Assembly (NCBI GenBank): GCA_036937835.1
Contig: CM072878.1
Location: 8,556,501 to 8,620,500, forward strand
Origin: Pampus argenteus
Lineage: Eukaryota > Chordata > Actinopteri > Scombriformes > Stromateidae
Direction of reading: 5' to 3'
Length of the DNA: 64,000 nucleotides
The number at the start of each line of letters is the position of its first letter. Position 1 is the stretch's first letter. The notes under the pieces are model-generated. The model was not told where the DNA came from, ran no database searches, and worked only from the letters and a program-made list of their open reading frames with translations. Shown here piece after piece: positions 1 to 10,920 of this stretch. A program made the translations under genes and the position numbers.

Positions 1-569
1 GCTCGGACACAATATCAGATGACTGGTGCCAAACAGATACACCGAGTATAGAAAATGTATGTACAAAATCCAAATGTAGAAAAAGTGTAAAGGCTGGCAC
101 CGCTTGCACTTTCCTCCCACTATGTGTGTATTTTAGCAGAAAAAGGAATAACAGGCAATCAAATCAGGAAGGTTGAAACTTTACTAAAATAAGAGCTGCT
201 TGGTGGGTTGGATGAGGCTTCAGGCACCGGTTTTCCGAGGTATATTCTGTATGTTTTCCAATGAGGAAGACATCATTAAACTGACTTTTTTTTTTTTTTT
301 CAGCTGGCGGAAGTGGTATTATCACATATATTGAGAGAAAGTAAAAATGGCCCACTGTTTGGCACCAAGACCAAAGCACATACATTATTTCCACTAAGTG
401 ATGTTTCCTTTTTAATATCCTGTATCAAAATACAGACAGAGGGGATGTAGATAAACTGAAAAGACTGAGGTTAAAAAAAATTAATGAAAAATTGTCGCAG
501 ACATAACTTGTTGACAAAGTTATGCTGACATTGACAGTCGAGTTGACCTTCATGTGCTTGGAGCAGCGA

Positions 570-590
570 GGCTCTGTCCATGGTGCTGAA
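570..590 (-). promoter_or_regulatory. RE1/NRSE, candidate REST (NRSF) silencer site
   Basis: On the minus strand the left half-site TTCAGCACC (590-582) is followed by the spacer AT and the right half-site GGACAGAGCC (579-570). This is the canonical 21-bp RE1 arrangement with 20 of 21 positions matching the commonly quoted sequence; the one difference is A for C in the GCGCC end. REST binds RE1 in non-neuronal and progenitor cells and recruits co-repressors to silence neuronal genes, and NMDA receptor genes are recognised targets. The site lies in the grin2a intron, so repression of grin2a is the natural inference. Confidence 0.8.
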
Positions 591-2051
591 ACCTGTGCTG
601 ACTTCCAACAAAAAGTGAGTCTTAAGTTGCAGTGACATGCAACTCCCTTTTATTTACATTCAGGTTAATCTATTTCTGTGCAGAACTCTATTCAAAGTAT
701 AATACTTCATGACAGTTCATATGTTTAATTCAAGAGTGCTATACAACTGCCTGTAGCTACTAAAGGTGATACAAAGCTCTGGACACAGTGCATTTGAATA
801 GTGCATAAAAAGCAAGATCAACACACACAAACATCCACAAATATACCCATGTAATGTCACTGGTGGTTAAGTGAAAACCTCTCGCCTGCCTTTGTAGAAG
901 TGTTTGGTGAGATGAATTAGCCACCGCAAAAACTGACATTAAAATAAAATGTGCATATCATTAGCATCACAATGGCTTGTATTTACCACACCGAACCCTG
1001 AAAATACAACTGCAACTTATGTCTTTCGGCTTACACACACACACACACACGAGCATATGTACACACTTAAAACATTTACACAAAAAGCGAGTCTCTTTTC
1101 ATTTCTCTTCCAGTATAATGACCAGAGAGAAATATCACTGTGCTAACAACATTACTTCAGTACAGTGTCTTTTACTTACAGCACATTATGTGAGTTTACA
1201 GCATTTCTCAGTAAATGGCTCCGTCGCAGTCTTATGAAAGCAGAGCTGCTGTGGAAGCTTATTCTGTCTTTACTAGATTACACTGTTTTAAACGATAAGC
1301 AGATCACGTGGCAGCACTGTGAATGTGAGTGTGTATTCTTAAAGCGTGTGTGTGTGTGTTTGTGTGTGTGGAGAAAGAAAAAACGACGCGGTGTGAACAG
1401 CAGATCCTTTGTTTGTGTTTGATATTAATTATAGTGGAACAGTAGCCTTCAACTGCTACAGAAACTGAACACACACACACACACACACACACAGATTATT
1501 AAACAAGGCTGTATTTGACATCACAGAAATTTTTTTTTAGCATCAACAGAGTCTATTTTCATAGATAACACACACACAGAGGGCGGAAGAGACCTTTTCA
1601 CTGTTTATCACACAGAAGCAGCCTCTGTTTGAGTGCATGCACGTGTGTGTACATATGTGTGTTATTGCTGTGGTTTCTCTGTCAGGACTCTTTAACAAGC
1701 AGTCGAGCCCCCACGGGGGAAACACTGACAAAATAACATCATCCCTCTCTCTGTATCTCTATCTTTGTCTCTCTGTGTTTGCCCTCTTCTCCCACTCACG
1801 CTCTTCTCTAATAAGTCCAATATCTTCCTCTCTGTGTCTTCCTTTCTTTTCATCGACTCTCTATCCAGGGGCATTGTCTTTTCTCTCCTCCCTCGATCCA
1901 TCTTGCCCTCTCCCACCCACTCTCTATCTCATCTAATAAGGCCAATATTATGCTGCACTCCTCTGGGAACTAACCTTACACCTTTTGCCAGAGTAGCCGT
2001 CATCAGTGTTGAGAGGATAAATTTGCAATTTACCCAAAAATCACATCAATA
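591..2051. other. Intron segment, no gene
   Basis: AT-rich intron sequence between the RE1 site and the Tc1-like element. It holds short CA/TG tracts and, from about 1740 to 1935, a pyrimidine-rich stretch. Nothing else is recognised. Confidence 0.6.
1033..1493. repeat. Three short CA/TG microsatellites
   Basis: (CA)n at 1033-1050, imperfect (GT)n at 1346-1370 and (CA)n at 1469-1493. Confidence 0.9.
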
Positions 2052-3003
2052 CAGTGGGGCGAAAAAATATTTAGTCAGCCACCAATTGTGCAAATTCTCC
2101 CACTTAAGATGAGAGAGGCCTGTAATGTTCATCATAGGCACACTTCAACTATGAGAGACAGAATGAGAAAAACAAATCCAGAACAAAAAAAAAAGTATTT
2201 GGTCAATAACAAAAGTTCATCTCGATACTTTGTTATATATCCTTTGTTGGCAGTGACAACACATGTTTCATCTTCAATGCCCTTGCTGATAGAAGGTGGT
2301 TTTCACTCAAAATCTCTGGATCATCCAAATGCTCTCTAGCAAACTTCAGACGGGCCTGGACATGTACTGGCTTAAGCAGGAGGACACGTCAGGCACGGCA
2401 GGATTTGAGTCCCTGGCAGTGTAGTGTGTCACTGATGGTAACCTTTGTTACTTTGGTCCCAGCTCTCTGCAGGTCATTCACTAGGTCGCCCCCCTTTGGT
2501 TCTAGGATTTCCACGCTCACCGTTCTTGTGATCATTTTGACCCCACGTGGTGACATCTTGAGTGGAGCCCCAGATCGAGAGAGATTATCAGTGGTCAGTT
2601 GCAGAGTCTTCCCAGCCTGGTGCAAGTCTACATTTTTGTTTCTGGTATCCTTTGACAGCTCTTTGGTCTTGGCCATAGTGGAGTTTGGAGTGTGACTGTT
2701 TGAGGTTGTGGACAGGTGTATTTTAAGTTCAAACAGGTGCCATTATTACAAGTAACAGGTGGAGGACAGAGAAGCCTCTTAAAGAAGAAGTTACAGGTCT
2801 GTGAGAGCCAGAAACCTTGCTTGTTTGTAGGTGACCAAATACTTATTTTACTAAAGAATTTACCAAGTAATTCATTAAAAATATGTCTCTCCCTTTCTGT
2901 CTCTCATAGTTGAGGTATACCTATATGATGAAAGACTCTCTCATCTTTTTAAGTGGGAGCACTTGCACAGTTTCTGGCTGACTAAATATTTTTTGCCCCA
3001 CTG
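2052..3003 (-). mobile_element. Tc1-like DNA transposon, internally deleted, non-autonomous
   Basis: The element begins CAGTGGGG and ends CCCCACTG. It is flanked on both sides by the TA dinucleotide (2050-2051 and 3004-3005), the expected Tc1/mariner target duplication. The terminal inverted repeats are about 115-120 bp (2052-2171 and 2888-3003) with scattered differences. The whole is 952 bp, against about 1.6 kb for intact members of this fish family. The transposase runs on the minus strand and has lost several blocks. The clean ends argue for insertion by transposition rather than a broken fragment. Confidence 0.93.
2233..2676 (-). pseudogene. Tc1-like transposase remnant, in-frame deletions plus one stop
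   Basis: The frame starts MAKTKELSKDTRN and runs 148 codons to TAA, where a full Tc1 transposase has about 340 residues. A first deletion after HQAGKT removes about 25 residues of the first helix-turn-helix. The second DNA-binding part (NLSRSGAPLKMSPRGVKMI through DLQRAGTKVTKVTISDTL) remains. A TGA at 2389-2391 replaces an expected arginine codon. After it the same frame gives FAREHLDDP, joined directly to ILSENHLLSARALKMK and then LPTKDI. The joins remove the DDE catalytic core. It cannot be an active transposase. Confidence 0.9.
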
Positions 3004-3159
3004 TACATGTTAACAACCAAAAACAACCAAAAAAACCCAAAAACAAATATTTGTTTGTTTAAATTGCACCAAAATCCTCTAGTATCTTGTTCAATTCTCC
3101 CTGTGAGTAATCTTTATTTAGAGGCATGGGCTGTCAGACAGTATTTAGGTTGAACAGAG

Positions 3160-3265
3160 TGGTTCCCAACCTAAGGGTCGGGACCCCTACAAGGGGTTGC
3201 AAGGTAAATCTGAGGGGTCCTGATATGATTAATAGGAGAGGAAAACTAATATATATACACTAGGA
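3160..3265 (+). mobile_element. hAT-type non-autonomous repeat, 5' end remnant
   Basis: The stretch beginning GTGGTTCCCAACCTAAGGG, then the GGTCGGGACCCC and ATCTGAGGGGTCCTGA blocks and GATTAATAGGAGAGGAAA, resembles the end of an abundant fish repeat of hAT type that I recognise by memory. No matching 3' end or target duplication was found. The class assignment is less certain than the recognition as a dispersed repeat. Confidence 0.55.
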
Positions 3266-3615
3266 AAAATATTATGCCTGCTATACTTATTTCGCAGACT
3301 ATCTTCTAACCTTACTGGACGTTTTACCCATTCAAGAATAGGTTTTAAGGGTCTCAAGCCACCTCCACCCAGTTCTTGGTCATCTAATTAATGTACTTCC
3401 TTCCTACACAGCCCTGTCTGCTATTTATGTCTGCATTATTATTACTTGACTGGACTTTGACATACTGTGCATTTCATATCTTCCACATGCACAGAAATTG
3501 TTGCTGTCATTATTGCAGTTCCCACAGTCATTATCATGAAAATCATCATCACTGTCAATACTGCCATTAGCTGTATCCATAACCATCCTAATTATTCCCT
3601 GTCTTACTTACCATG

Positions 3616-3646
3616 CCTTCCTTCCTTCCTTCCTTCCTTCCTTCCT
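3616..3646. repeat. (TTCC)n tetranucleotide microsatellite
   Basis: About seven TTCC units inside a pyrimidine-rich stretch. Confidence 0.93.
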
Positions 3647-4079
3647 GTTTCATGCTCTTCAAGTATCTTTCCCTACTTCCTTAGTGCCGTTCTATTTTTC
3701 TTTATATGCCCTACGTTACACTTTGGCAGGCTTTTGAATTAACACAAAAGAAAGAAAAAAAAAAAATCCCACTGGGTGGTAGACGTGCTAATCACAGTTA
3801 AATAGGACTGCAGAGCCCAATCCACAATGCAGTAGTTCTTTATTGAATACATAAGTAATATTTCGACAAGAAACTTCTTTGTCAGGATTACTTGTTGAAA
3901 CATGTTTTCTTTTTAAACTACTGACTGAAGTAATCCTGTATGGAGACACTGAGTATTCTGTTGCCTTCAGGGGTTTTAGAGAAATGAAGCATTTAAGATG
4001 CAAGTTCAGTGTGAGGGAACAGGATGTAGCGAAATGAACCTAATCTAAGAAACTGATAACACACAAGACAGAAGCAAAT

Positions 4080-4105
4080 ACACACACACACACACACACA
4101 CACAC
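4080..4105. repeat. (CA)n microsatellite
   Basis: About 13 CA units. A further short CA tract lies at about 4199-4215. Confidence 0.93.
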
Positions 4106-5024
4106 GTTCACTTGCATGCTCATTCAAACATAAAGTCACATATAAACTAAATGCATAAATAAGTGCAAGTATGTGTGGTCACACTGATGCTTGTGCACTC
4201 ACACACACACACACATTGTGTGCCAGAGGGCTGTGTATCATGCTGAGTTCATTTCAAAGACACAAACAACATAATATAAACCTCAGCTCAAACAGAATGG
4301 AAGAACACCCACAGCCTGGGAAAAACAAGAAAATCAAAGGCCTCAAAGGCCAGATTTACACAGGAACAAAACACCTAGATGGAGCTTTATGGAGCTGTAA
4401 AGTGGCCCAGAAGAGAGTTGGGGGGGCATGAGCACTGATGCGAAATCTCTTTCATTCATGTCACGTTTTCAGGAACAACTAGCTTAAAAAAATACAATAG
4501 AAAAGCATTATTATTTATTTCAGTGCAAAACTTGCAAATTAGCGCAGCTAGTTCAACACTACTACAAATATGTTGAAATAAACTGCAGTGTTTTGAGAGT
4601 TGAGATGACAATTGTGTTTAATTCAATGGGAGTTTAATTATCTTTCTGATTACACATCACGATAATTTAAAAAAAAAATCTGTTTTAATGCGTGCTATTA
4701 TTGTACCATTTTTATCATATTATAAATTTGTGTTTGTGTTCATTCCGTTCGGTCGTTGTTAAACCTGGCCACCTCCAGCATGTCGCTATCTGTCAGGTGC
4801 TTGCAGAAACTGAAGAAGATTGTGCAGTGTGTGACTCACTTCTTCGCTGAGTTCTGCTCGAGCAGCCCTCCTCCCACCTCATATGGTAGGAGGGTATTGT
4901 TAACTGGGTGGTAAATAATTTGAAATCAGCCAGCAGTATCGATGCAGGTTGACAAGGTGGCCCAGTCAGAAGACCCTAGACCCACTGGTTTTCAACTACA
5001 GCCTTTCTCAAATCTCTCCATTCA

Positions 5025-5150
5025 ACATGAAGCTACAGCCAGGAAGCTTAGCTTAGCATAAATAGTGGGAATAAGGGGAAAAAGTGTTCAACCCTTCTAA
5101 ATTAACATGTTATGTTATTTCTTTTATTTGAGCGAAACATGTTTTTTTGT
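5025..5150 (+). repeat. Common percomorph dispersed repeat, degenerate
   Basis: The segment contains AGCCAGGAAGCTTAGC and TTAGCTTAGCATAAATAG, followed by GGAATAAGGGGAAAAAGT and AATTAACATGTTATGTTAT. These blocks occur in this order in a very common repeat of spiny-rayed fishes. The copy is old and its ends are not clear; similarity may continue to about 5230. The class is unknown to me. Confidence 0.55.
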
Positions 5151-5954
5151 ATTTTTATATATGTATTTTTTGTATCCTCGACACATTTTGTGCCAAGTTA
5201 ATATTTTATATACCAAATTAGCCAGAAGCTAATACATATAACATTATAAAGGACGCATCATATTACCCCCTGAGTCCACTGTGACATATAACTCTGTGGG
5301 GGCAAATCAATACTGCTTAGTGTGCTGATAGTTTCCCCCACAGAGACGCATCAGTCAACTGTTATGTTCATCACTAACTACGCTGGCAATATCAGTGATT
5401 CATCACCACTGCCACCGACGGACAGACACTGACACTGTGAGACCTACTTTGAAGAGAATGAAGCAGAGCGGGGTGGGCAGGAAGGGTGGATGGAGCAAAT
5501 GGCAGGAAGACAGATGAGGAGAAGGCAAGAAGCGTCATTAGTGAGCAAGAGTGGGGGGAAAAAGGGAAGTTAAAGGGATGAGGTTAGACTGAAAGAGATA
5601 CATTATATTATAGACAAGGAACCGTTCAACCTGTTGGAAAATCTGCTGTTTTGCTTTCTTTTCAACAGTGAGATGAGAATGTGTCTATCCTATTTCTCTG
5701 CATTAAAGGCAATTTCCTACTTTTTTTTTCTTCTCATGCGCAGGACCAAACAGCAAAGAATTGAACCTACTTACAAGTATTGCATGTGTATCCAAAGCCT
5801 GATATATATTATTAGCCTGTGCTGTATACCTCTGTTGTGCAAAAACTATTAAAAACAAATATAACAAATATTAGACATACACTTAACCAATAAATGGCAG
5901 ACAAGTACGTTCACTATTGAAAGTCAACGATGTGTTACTCAACGATGTGTTACA

Positions 5955-5982
5955 CCCCCCCCCCAAAAAAAAAAAAAAAAAA
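5955..5982. repeat. C10-A18 homopolymer junction
   Basis: Ten C followed by 18 A. Just upstream (5924-5953) is a tandem duplication of the 15-mer TCAACGATGTGTTAC. Confidence 0.88.
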
Positions 5983-6138
5983 CTCACACACACTCAGCCA
6001 AACATATAGCTTACATTTACATCAATGTTCTTCACCATTTGTTTCATGAGTGCCGTACTGGCAGCACACAGTCTATCAGAGAGCCGTGCTAACCATTAAG
6101 TAAATCTTCCTACTAATTTGTCATCCCACAACATACGA

Positions 6139-6245
6139 TATGTAATGCAGCCAATACAATCTGAATTAAAAAACAGGCTTAAATTGATACGGGGATTGTG
6201 TTGTTGCAATCTTTGTGAATTATGTGTATTGGCTGCATTATCATA
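6139..6245. repeat. 16-bp perfect inverted repeat with extended stem
   Basis: TAATGCAGCCAATACA (6143-6158) is exactly reverse complemented at 6225-6240. Four more base pairs (TATG/CATA) can form beyond a one-base bulge. The enclosed 66 nt are AT-rich and non-coding. Confidence 0.88.
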
Positions 6246-6307
6246 ATTAGGGATGCGTACTGGCGATGGATAGGACACACTGCAGGCAAAGCCGTTGAAA
6301 ATATTGC

Positions 6308-6334
6308 TTTTTTTTTTTTTTTTTTTTTTTTTTT
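6308..6334. repeat. T27 homopolymer
   Basis: A run of 27 T. A shorter T run of about 17 lies at about 6538-6555. Neither is next to a recognisable retroposon body. Confidence 0.9.
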
Positions 6335-7138
6335 ACATATTGCTTGTTGAACAGGTGGTTTGATAAAGTGCGTATTGATTTTTTTGGACTTTGTTGCACT
6401 TAGAGGAACAAGCATAGAACGTGAGTAAAACATTATCTTTTACTTCAACTGGTTCAATCATCATCAGGCTTTAAAAATAAGGGAGATTTTAACAGAACAT
6501 TAATTCATCTATACACAGGTGAAAGTTCCTTACCATTTTTTTTTTTTTTTTTTTTGCTTTGAATTTTTTCATGTCTCTGAATCACCTAACACTGAAAAAT
6601 AATTTGCGTGGTTTAACCATTGCTCTGTAACAAAAAGAAAGACTTTAATACATTGGCCTGTTCATTTCTGTTGCTGTCGCAGTGTTTTGTCGTGAGAATT
6701 ATTTGGGCAGCAACAGAGATTGAAGGTGAAATCATGTGTCACATGCCAGAAGTGTGAGAGCCGTGCCATTGCACTGGGTGACATGTTCCTTCAACCCGAA
6801 GAGTTTTGTTTGGTTCAGTGTAAAGGGCATAACAATATTGCAGAATTTTCCATTTAATTTTCCAAATTGCTGAACTATTCTTTTTAACACACATTGTCCA
6901 AGGAGAGAGAATAAGGGTCCCTTTCTTCTGCCTGCTGCACTCACTGCAGCACTCTGCTCTATTCAAATCTGCTCACATCCACACTCACGCATTCATCAAC
7001 ATCACAACAACAAGCAACCAGGAGAGAGGAGTGAAACTGACTGACGGAGAGCAGACTTTCCTTTACATTAACAAAGTGCAATATAAGTGTTATGCCCCAA
7101 ACCCCATCGTCATCTCTAAGCTTTCCCATTTCCATTTG

Positions 7139-7185
7139 ATTGGCTGCCAGCGAGGCCTGCAGAGTAATTGGCTGCATTTCATTGG
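7139..7185 (-). promoter_or_regulatory. Cluster of three CCAAT boxes (NF-Y type)
   Basis: ATTGG, the reverse complement of CCAAT, occurs at 7139-7143, 7167-7171 and 7181-7185. The first and second carry the same GGCTGC flank, and the third reads ATTGGCC. Three NF-Y-type sites in one orientation within 47 bp are more than expected by chance locally. Function is an inference only. Confidence 0.3.
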
Positions 7186-7237
7186 CCAAGCAGACGGACA
7201 GCCCCCCTGGGAGGAGTCCATCAGGCGATATCTGTTA

Positions 7238-7308
7238 ACAACACACACACACACAGACGCACAGTTTTACACACACTCACACACACACACACACTCACAC
7301 ACACACAG
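7238..7308. repeat. Compound (CA)n microsatellite
   Basis: CA runs at 7238-7255 and 7269-7308, broken by GACGCACAG and CT interruptions. Confidence 0.92.
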
Positions 7309-8796
7309 GGCCGGAGGGGAACTCCCTAATGCCTAATGTACCTTTTGCTATCACAGATGGGTCACTTACATTTCTGGGCACAAGAGCGATGGTGAGATAG
7401 AGATGAAAACAAAGTGTAGTGTAAAAGATTGGAGGAGAAGGGACAGCAGGAAAGGCGCACAGGATTAGGTGAAATGAAGACAAGAGGAGATCAGGCAGGA
7501 GGAGAAGACAGGAACACACGAAGGGATAGAAACAATGGATCAAAAGTATATTTCAATCAGTGTATTGCCATATAACTCATGAATATAAGAAGAAAAATTA
7601 TTCTGTTGAATGAACACCACCATCCAACTGCAAGGAAAAATTAAAGCGTGGAGCACATTCACACAATCAAAGAAGCTTCAGTCAGATATTGTGAACACAG
7701 ATATCTCTCTACACGTCTAGAATCTGAATGCATTCATTTTCATTCGAGTTAACGAGAGAGCGTGTCCAAACTTTTGACACATTTCACCGACAGTTTGGCC
7801 AATTCAGCACCAGTGAATCAGCATCAGGAGGAAATGGGTGAGGCAGAGTTACGCGATTGGTTGAATCAGTGATCTCACACATTCAGTATATAAAGTTTTT
7901 GCTTCCACATATTCTTTTTTTTCCACAAGCAAAATAGCAAAATCTAAAAGTGTCAACCAGTTGAAATTAATGTATCAACCGGAAGCGCCCTGCATGATAA
8001 GACTCTGTGAAATGGTTGGCTAATTTGAATGCTAATCTTTCTTTGTCTCTCAAGCCGCGTGGGGCAGCACATACACACATACTGGTGTTCAGCTCATCAT
8101 CAGTTGTAGTCTTTGCCACATATTCTAGTCCAAATTTTACCGTAAGACACGAAGCAACGAGAGCTTTCATACTCTCTTCTGTCTATCACTCAACACAGTC
8201 ATGATCAATAAATAAATAAAGTGTGTCTTGTCAGAGCAATTTAAACAGCATCTAACCATTAATTTATCCAGTAGAGCTCTTTGTTGGTTAAAAAAACCTC
8301 TAGTCATAATGAAGGGCGCCCATTGTGAAATCTGCACAATGACATGAATATAAAGGAGAGAAGTGTTGAAAATAAGCCCACAGTATGCATTAGATTTGCC
8401 TGAATAAATTAAGAATCAAAGGAAATCCACGAGAACAAGCACTCACTTAATTGCAGGGTACATGAAAGTGCAATCAGTCACATAGTTAAGAGCCAAGTGT
8501 GACGGAAAACAAAATGAGTCATCCATGACGCTGGTGAAGGGCTGACAAACATCTCGGAGGATCAGGGTCGTCCTCACGTGGCCTTGCTGCGGACTCGCAT
8601 ATGAGGACTAAGGACGGTAATATTATCTGACTTGAGTCGTGAGAGGAGAGAAGCATCTGTGGATCACTGCTCACACAGCGGAGGGAGGGAGACTCAACTG
8701 GGTCACAGACACGTTTGTACAGCAAGGTTTCAGCAACACATTTTCAGGGGTTGTTTTTTTTGTTTTTTTCAAAAGCAGACAAATGTTTTTGGAATG

Positions 8797-8820
8797 GTGA
8801 GGAGAGGAGAGGAGAGGAGA
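8797..8820. repeat. (GAGGA)n pentanucleotide repeat
   Basis: Nearly five GAGGA units in tandem. Confidence 0.88.
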
Positions 8821-9075
8821 TAAAGTTTCTGACCCACTTTATCACTCTCAAAGTTTCAAATCCTCTTTAAAGAGTTGTGTCCGAGAATTTGGCGAGACAC
8901 AGACACACTCACACCTCATCATGCATCCAGTACATGCACATGTGGACAGACACACACAATCTCAGGCCTGTGACCACAGACACCATGAATAATGAAGCAA
9001 GTGCTGCTTTTATTTAACACCGCATTAGCTCTTCACATTAACTAATAATGGCAGCACTGAAACACACTAACAGAT

Positions 9076-9104
9076 CCCCCCCCCCCCACACACACACACA
9101 CACA
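9076..9104. repeat. C12 run joined to (CA)n
   Basis: Twelve C pass directly into about nine CA units. Confidence 0.92.
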
Positions 9105-10504
9105 GTTGTGGTAGTGCTCGATACGGTTTGTTAGTTTTCTCATTTGACTTGGTCTATTTTAGTCCTGCAAAATCCTCTTCCTCATTCATCCTTTCCCTGA
9201 TCCTCCTTCCATTGTCTCTCTCGTTTACCTTTAAATTCTCTTTCTTTTTCTTCACCTTCTTTGTTTGTTTTTTCCTTTTTTTTGTCTGTTGCCTTCCTAC
9301 TTCCTATACCTATCTTGATATATCTCTTCCTTTATTCATCTCTCTCTCTCCTTCAACCTTCTCTCTTTCACTGAGCATTTTGTTGATGTCAGTGATAAGA
9401 TCAGCCTGTGATTGGCTGGGCCAGATAAGACATAAGACTGATTTGTTTGGGAGCTTTTCTCATCAGACCCTCACGGACTGCAGTGAGGTTAATGAACATG
9501 CACAGACATGCATACATCTACACGCATGCAAAAAAAAAAGCACACACTTTGCGTCTCGGAAAAACAAGAGGGCGGAGTGAGGGAAAAAAGAAAGAGAGGA
9601 AAGGAGAGATAGATGGGGTAGAGTGGCATGAAAAACAGTCTCCTTAATTTGCAAATCAAAGACATTATGAGTCACATATTTATAGCAAAATCAGCCAAAG
9701 GGGAAACATTTCTCTCTCCTTCTTTCTCCCTTTTTCACTTCACTTTTCCTCTTTTTTCTGTCTGCGTCATCTTGCTTGTTTTTCAAATTGAAGTATACTT
9801 GGGCTTTAACATGCCTTACATTAATCCCATCCCTCATATACTCATCTGTTGTCTGCTATGTCTATTTGTCTAGTTTATCCAGGGTCCACAAAGTTGTGCT
9901 TTAATGATGAATACGTCAACAAGTGAAATTCAGGGAAATGTTGGATGTACGCATGTCCGATTTCTGTCTTTGTGTTTTTCTTGTGTTTTTCTCGCTGGTT
10001 CCAAGTGGGCACGGATGTACCAGTTTAACCCAAAAAAATCAAAATCAAATGTTGGTTTGTTTGAATTTACTGCTAGAAACAACAGACCACTTGCATCTTC
10101 CGTCTGGGAAATGACCATTAAAGGACACAAACACTTATCCACGCACATGTACATTCATCAAATTGTGCACATTCTAGCCAATTATAAAACTAATGGGTAA
10201 TGCTTGAATTTTAGCATCGCTGCACACAAATCCCTGTGTTTGTGTGGATGTGTGTGCAGCATCTATTCTCCTCAAATATCTGGAGGCTGCCATCATGTCT
10301 CTCAGCACGCAATGAGGAATGAGGCTCACATGCAAGATAAAAGCTGCACAAAAATAGAATAAAGCCCTTTTATACAGAACATAATTAACAATGTGCAAAA
10401 ATTAAAACCTTCTCTTATTATATTGGGAGGGGGGTTTCTGAGTTTGAAGCAGGGCTGCATTCCACACTCCTAAATATGCACTCACAGATGTCTTTGTAGG
10501 TTGG

Positions 10505-10830
10505 CAGGCCAGACAAGATTATTTATTTTTTTTACTTGAAATGACCTATCATCTGTGTCCACAGAAAGAAGGGGCTTAGACTGGAGCCTTGTGGAACCCC
10601 ACTGTGATTTCTGCTGAAGATGGATTTCCTGTTTCCCTGAGTCAGCTGAGTTCTTAATCAAAGATACTCTCCCAGTGCTTAGGGCATTCAATTAAAACTG
10701 CATTATCAACTGTGTTAACAGCATAAGTAACATGATTAAGATTGAGCTTTATCATGTATCTGTTTTTAAAAAGTCATTTATTACTTTAAGTGGGTGTGCT
10801 GTCACTGCCAAAAAGTTTTTTTTTTTCAGT
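10505..10830 (-). mobile_element. LINE reverse transcriptase remnant (Rex1/L2/CR1 type)
   Basis: On the minus strand three reverse transcriptase blocks occur in the right order but in different frames. Near 10810-10780 is a stretch like the TALVKVTNDLL motif (here AHPLKVINDF). Near 10717-10695 is YAVNTVDN, in place of the AAFDTVDH block that carries the first catalytic aspartate; the aspartate is mutated to Asn. Near 10602-10585 is GVPQGS, the conserved template-grip motif. The distance between the last two blocks is shorter than usual, so sequence has been lost. It is a dead, 5'- and 3'-truncated copy. Confidence 0.7.
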
Positions 10831-10898
10831 TTTTTTTTTTGCACAATGACTGGTAAAAGTGGCAGACAATCGCGCTCTCTTTCTTTCTCACGTGCCTA

Positions 10899-10920
10899 AC
10901 ACACACACACACACACACAC
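10899..10920. repeat. (AC)n microsatellite
   Basis: About 11 AC units, just 3' of the LINE remnant. Confidence 0.93.

Larger units (their letters stand above)
3266..10504. other. Intron segment, no gene
   Basis: Non-coding, with the listed repeats, the 6139-6245 hairpin and the CCAAT cluster. Long pyrimidine-rich stretches at 9160-9370 and 9700-9770 give open frames on composition alone. TTCAGCACC at 7803-7811 is an RE1 left half-site without a right half. Confidence 0.55.

Noticed and set aside
7803..7811. TTCAGCACC, RE1 left half-site
   Set aside because: No right half-site at any accepted spacing.
9128..9580. 150-residue plus-strand open frame with membrane-like residues
   Set aside because: The hydrophobicity comes from a T/C-rich tract; no start context or homology.
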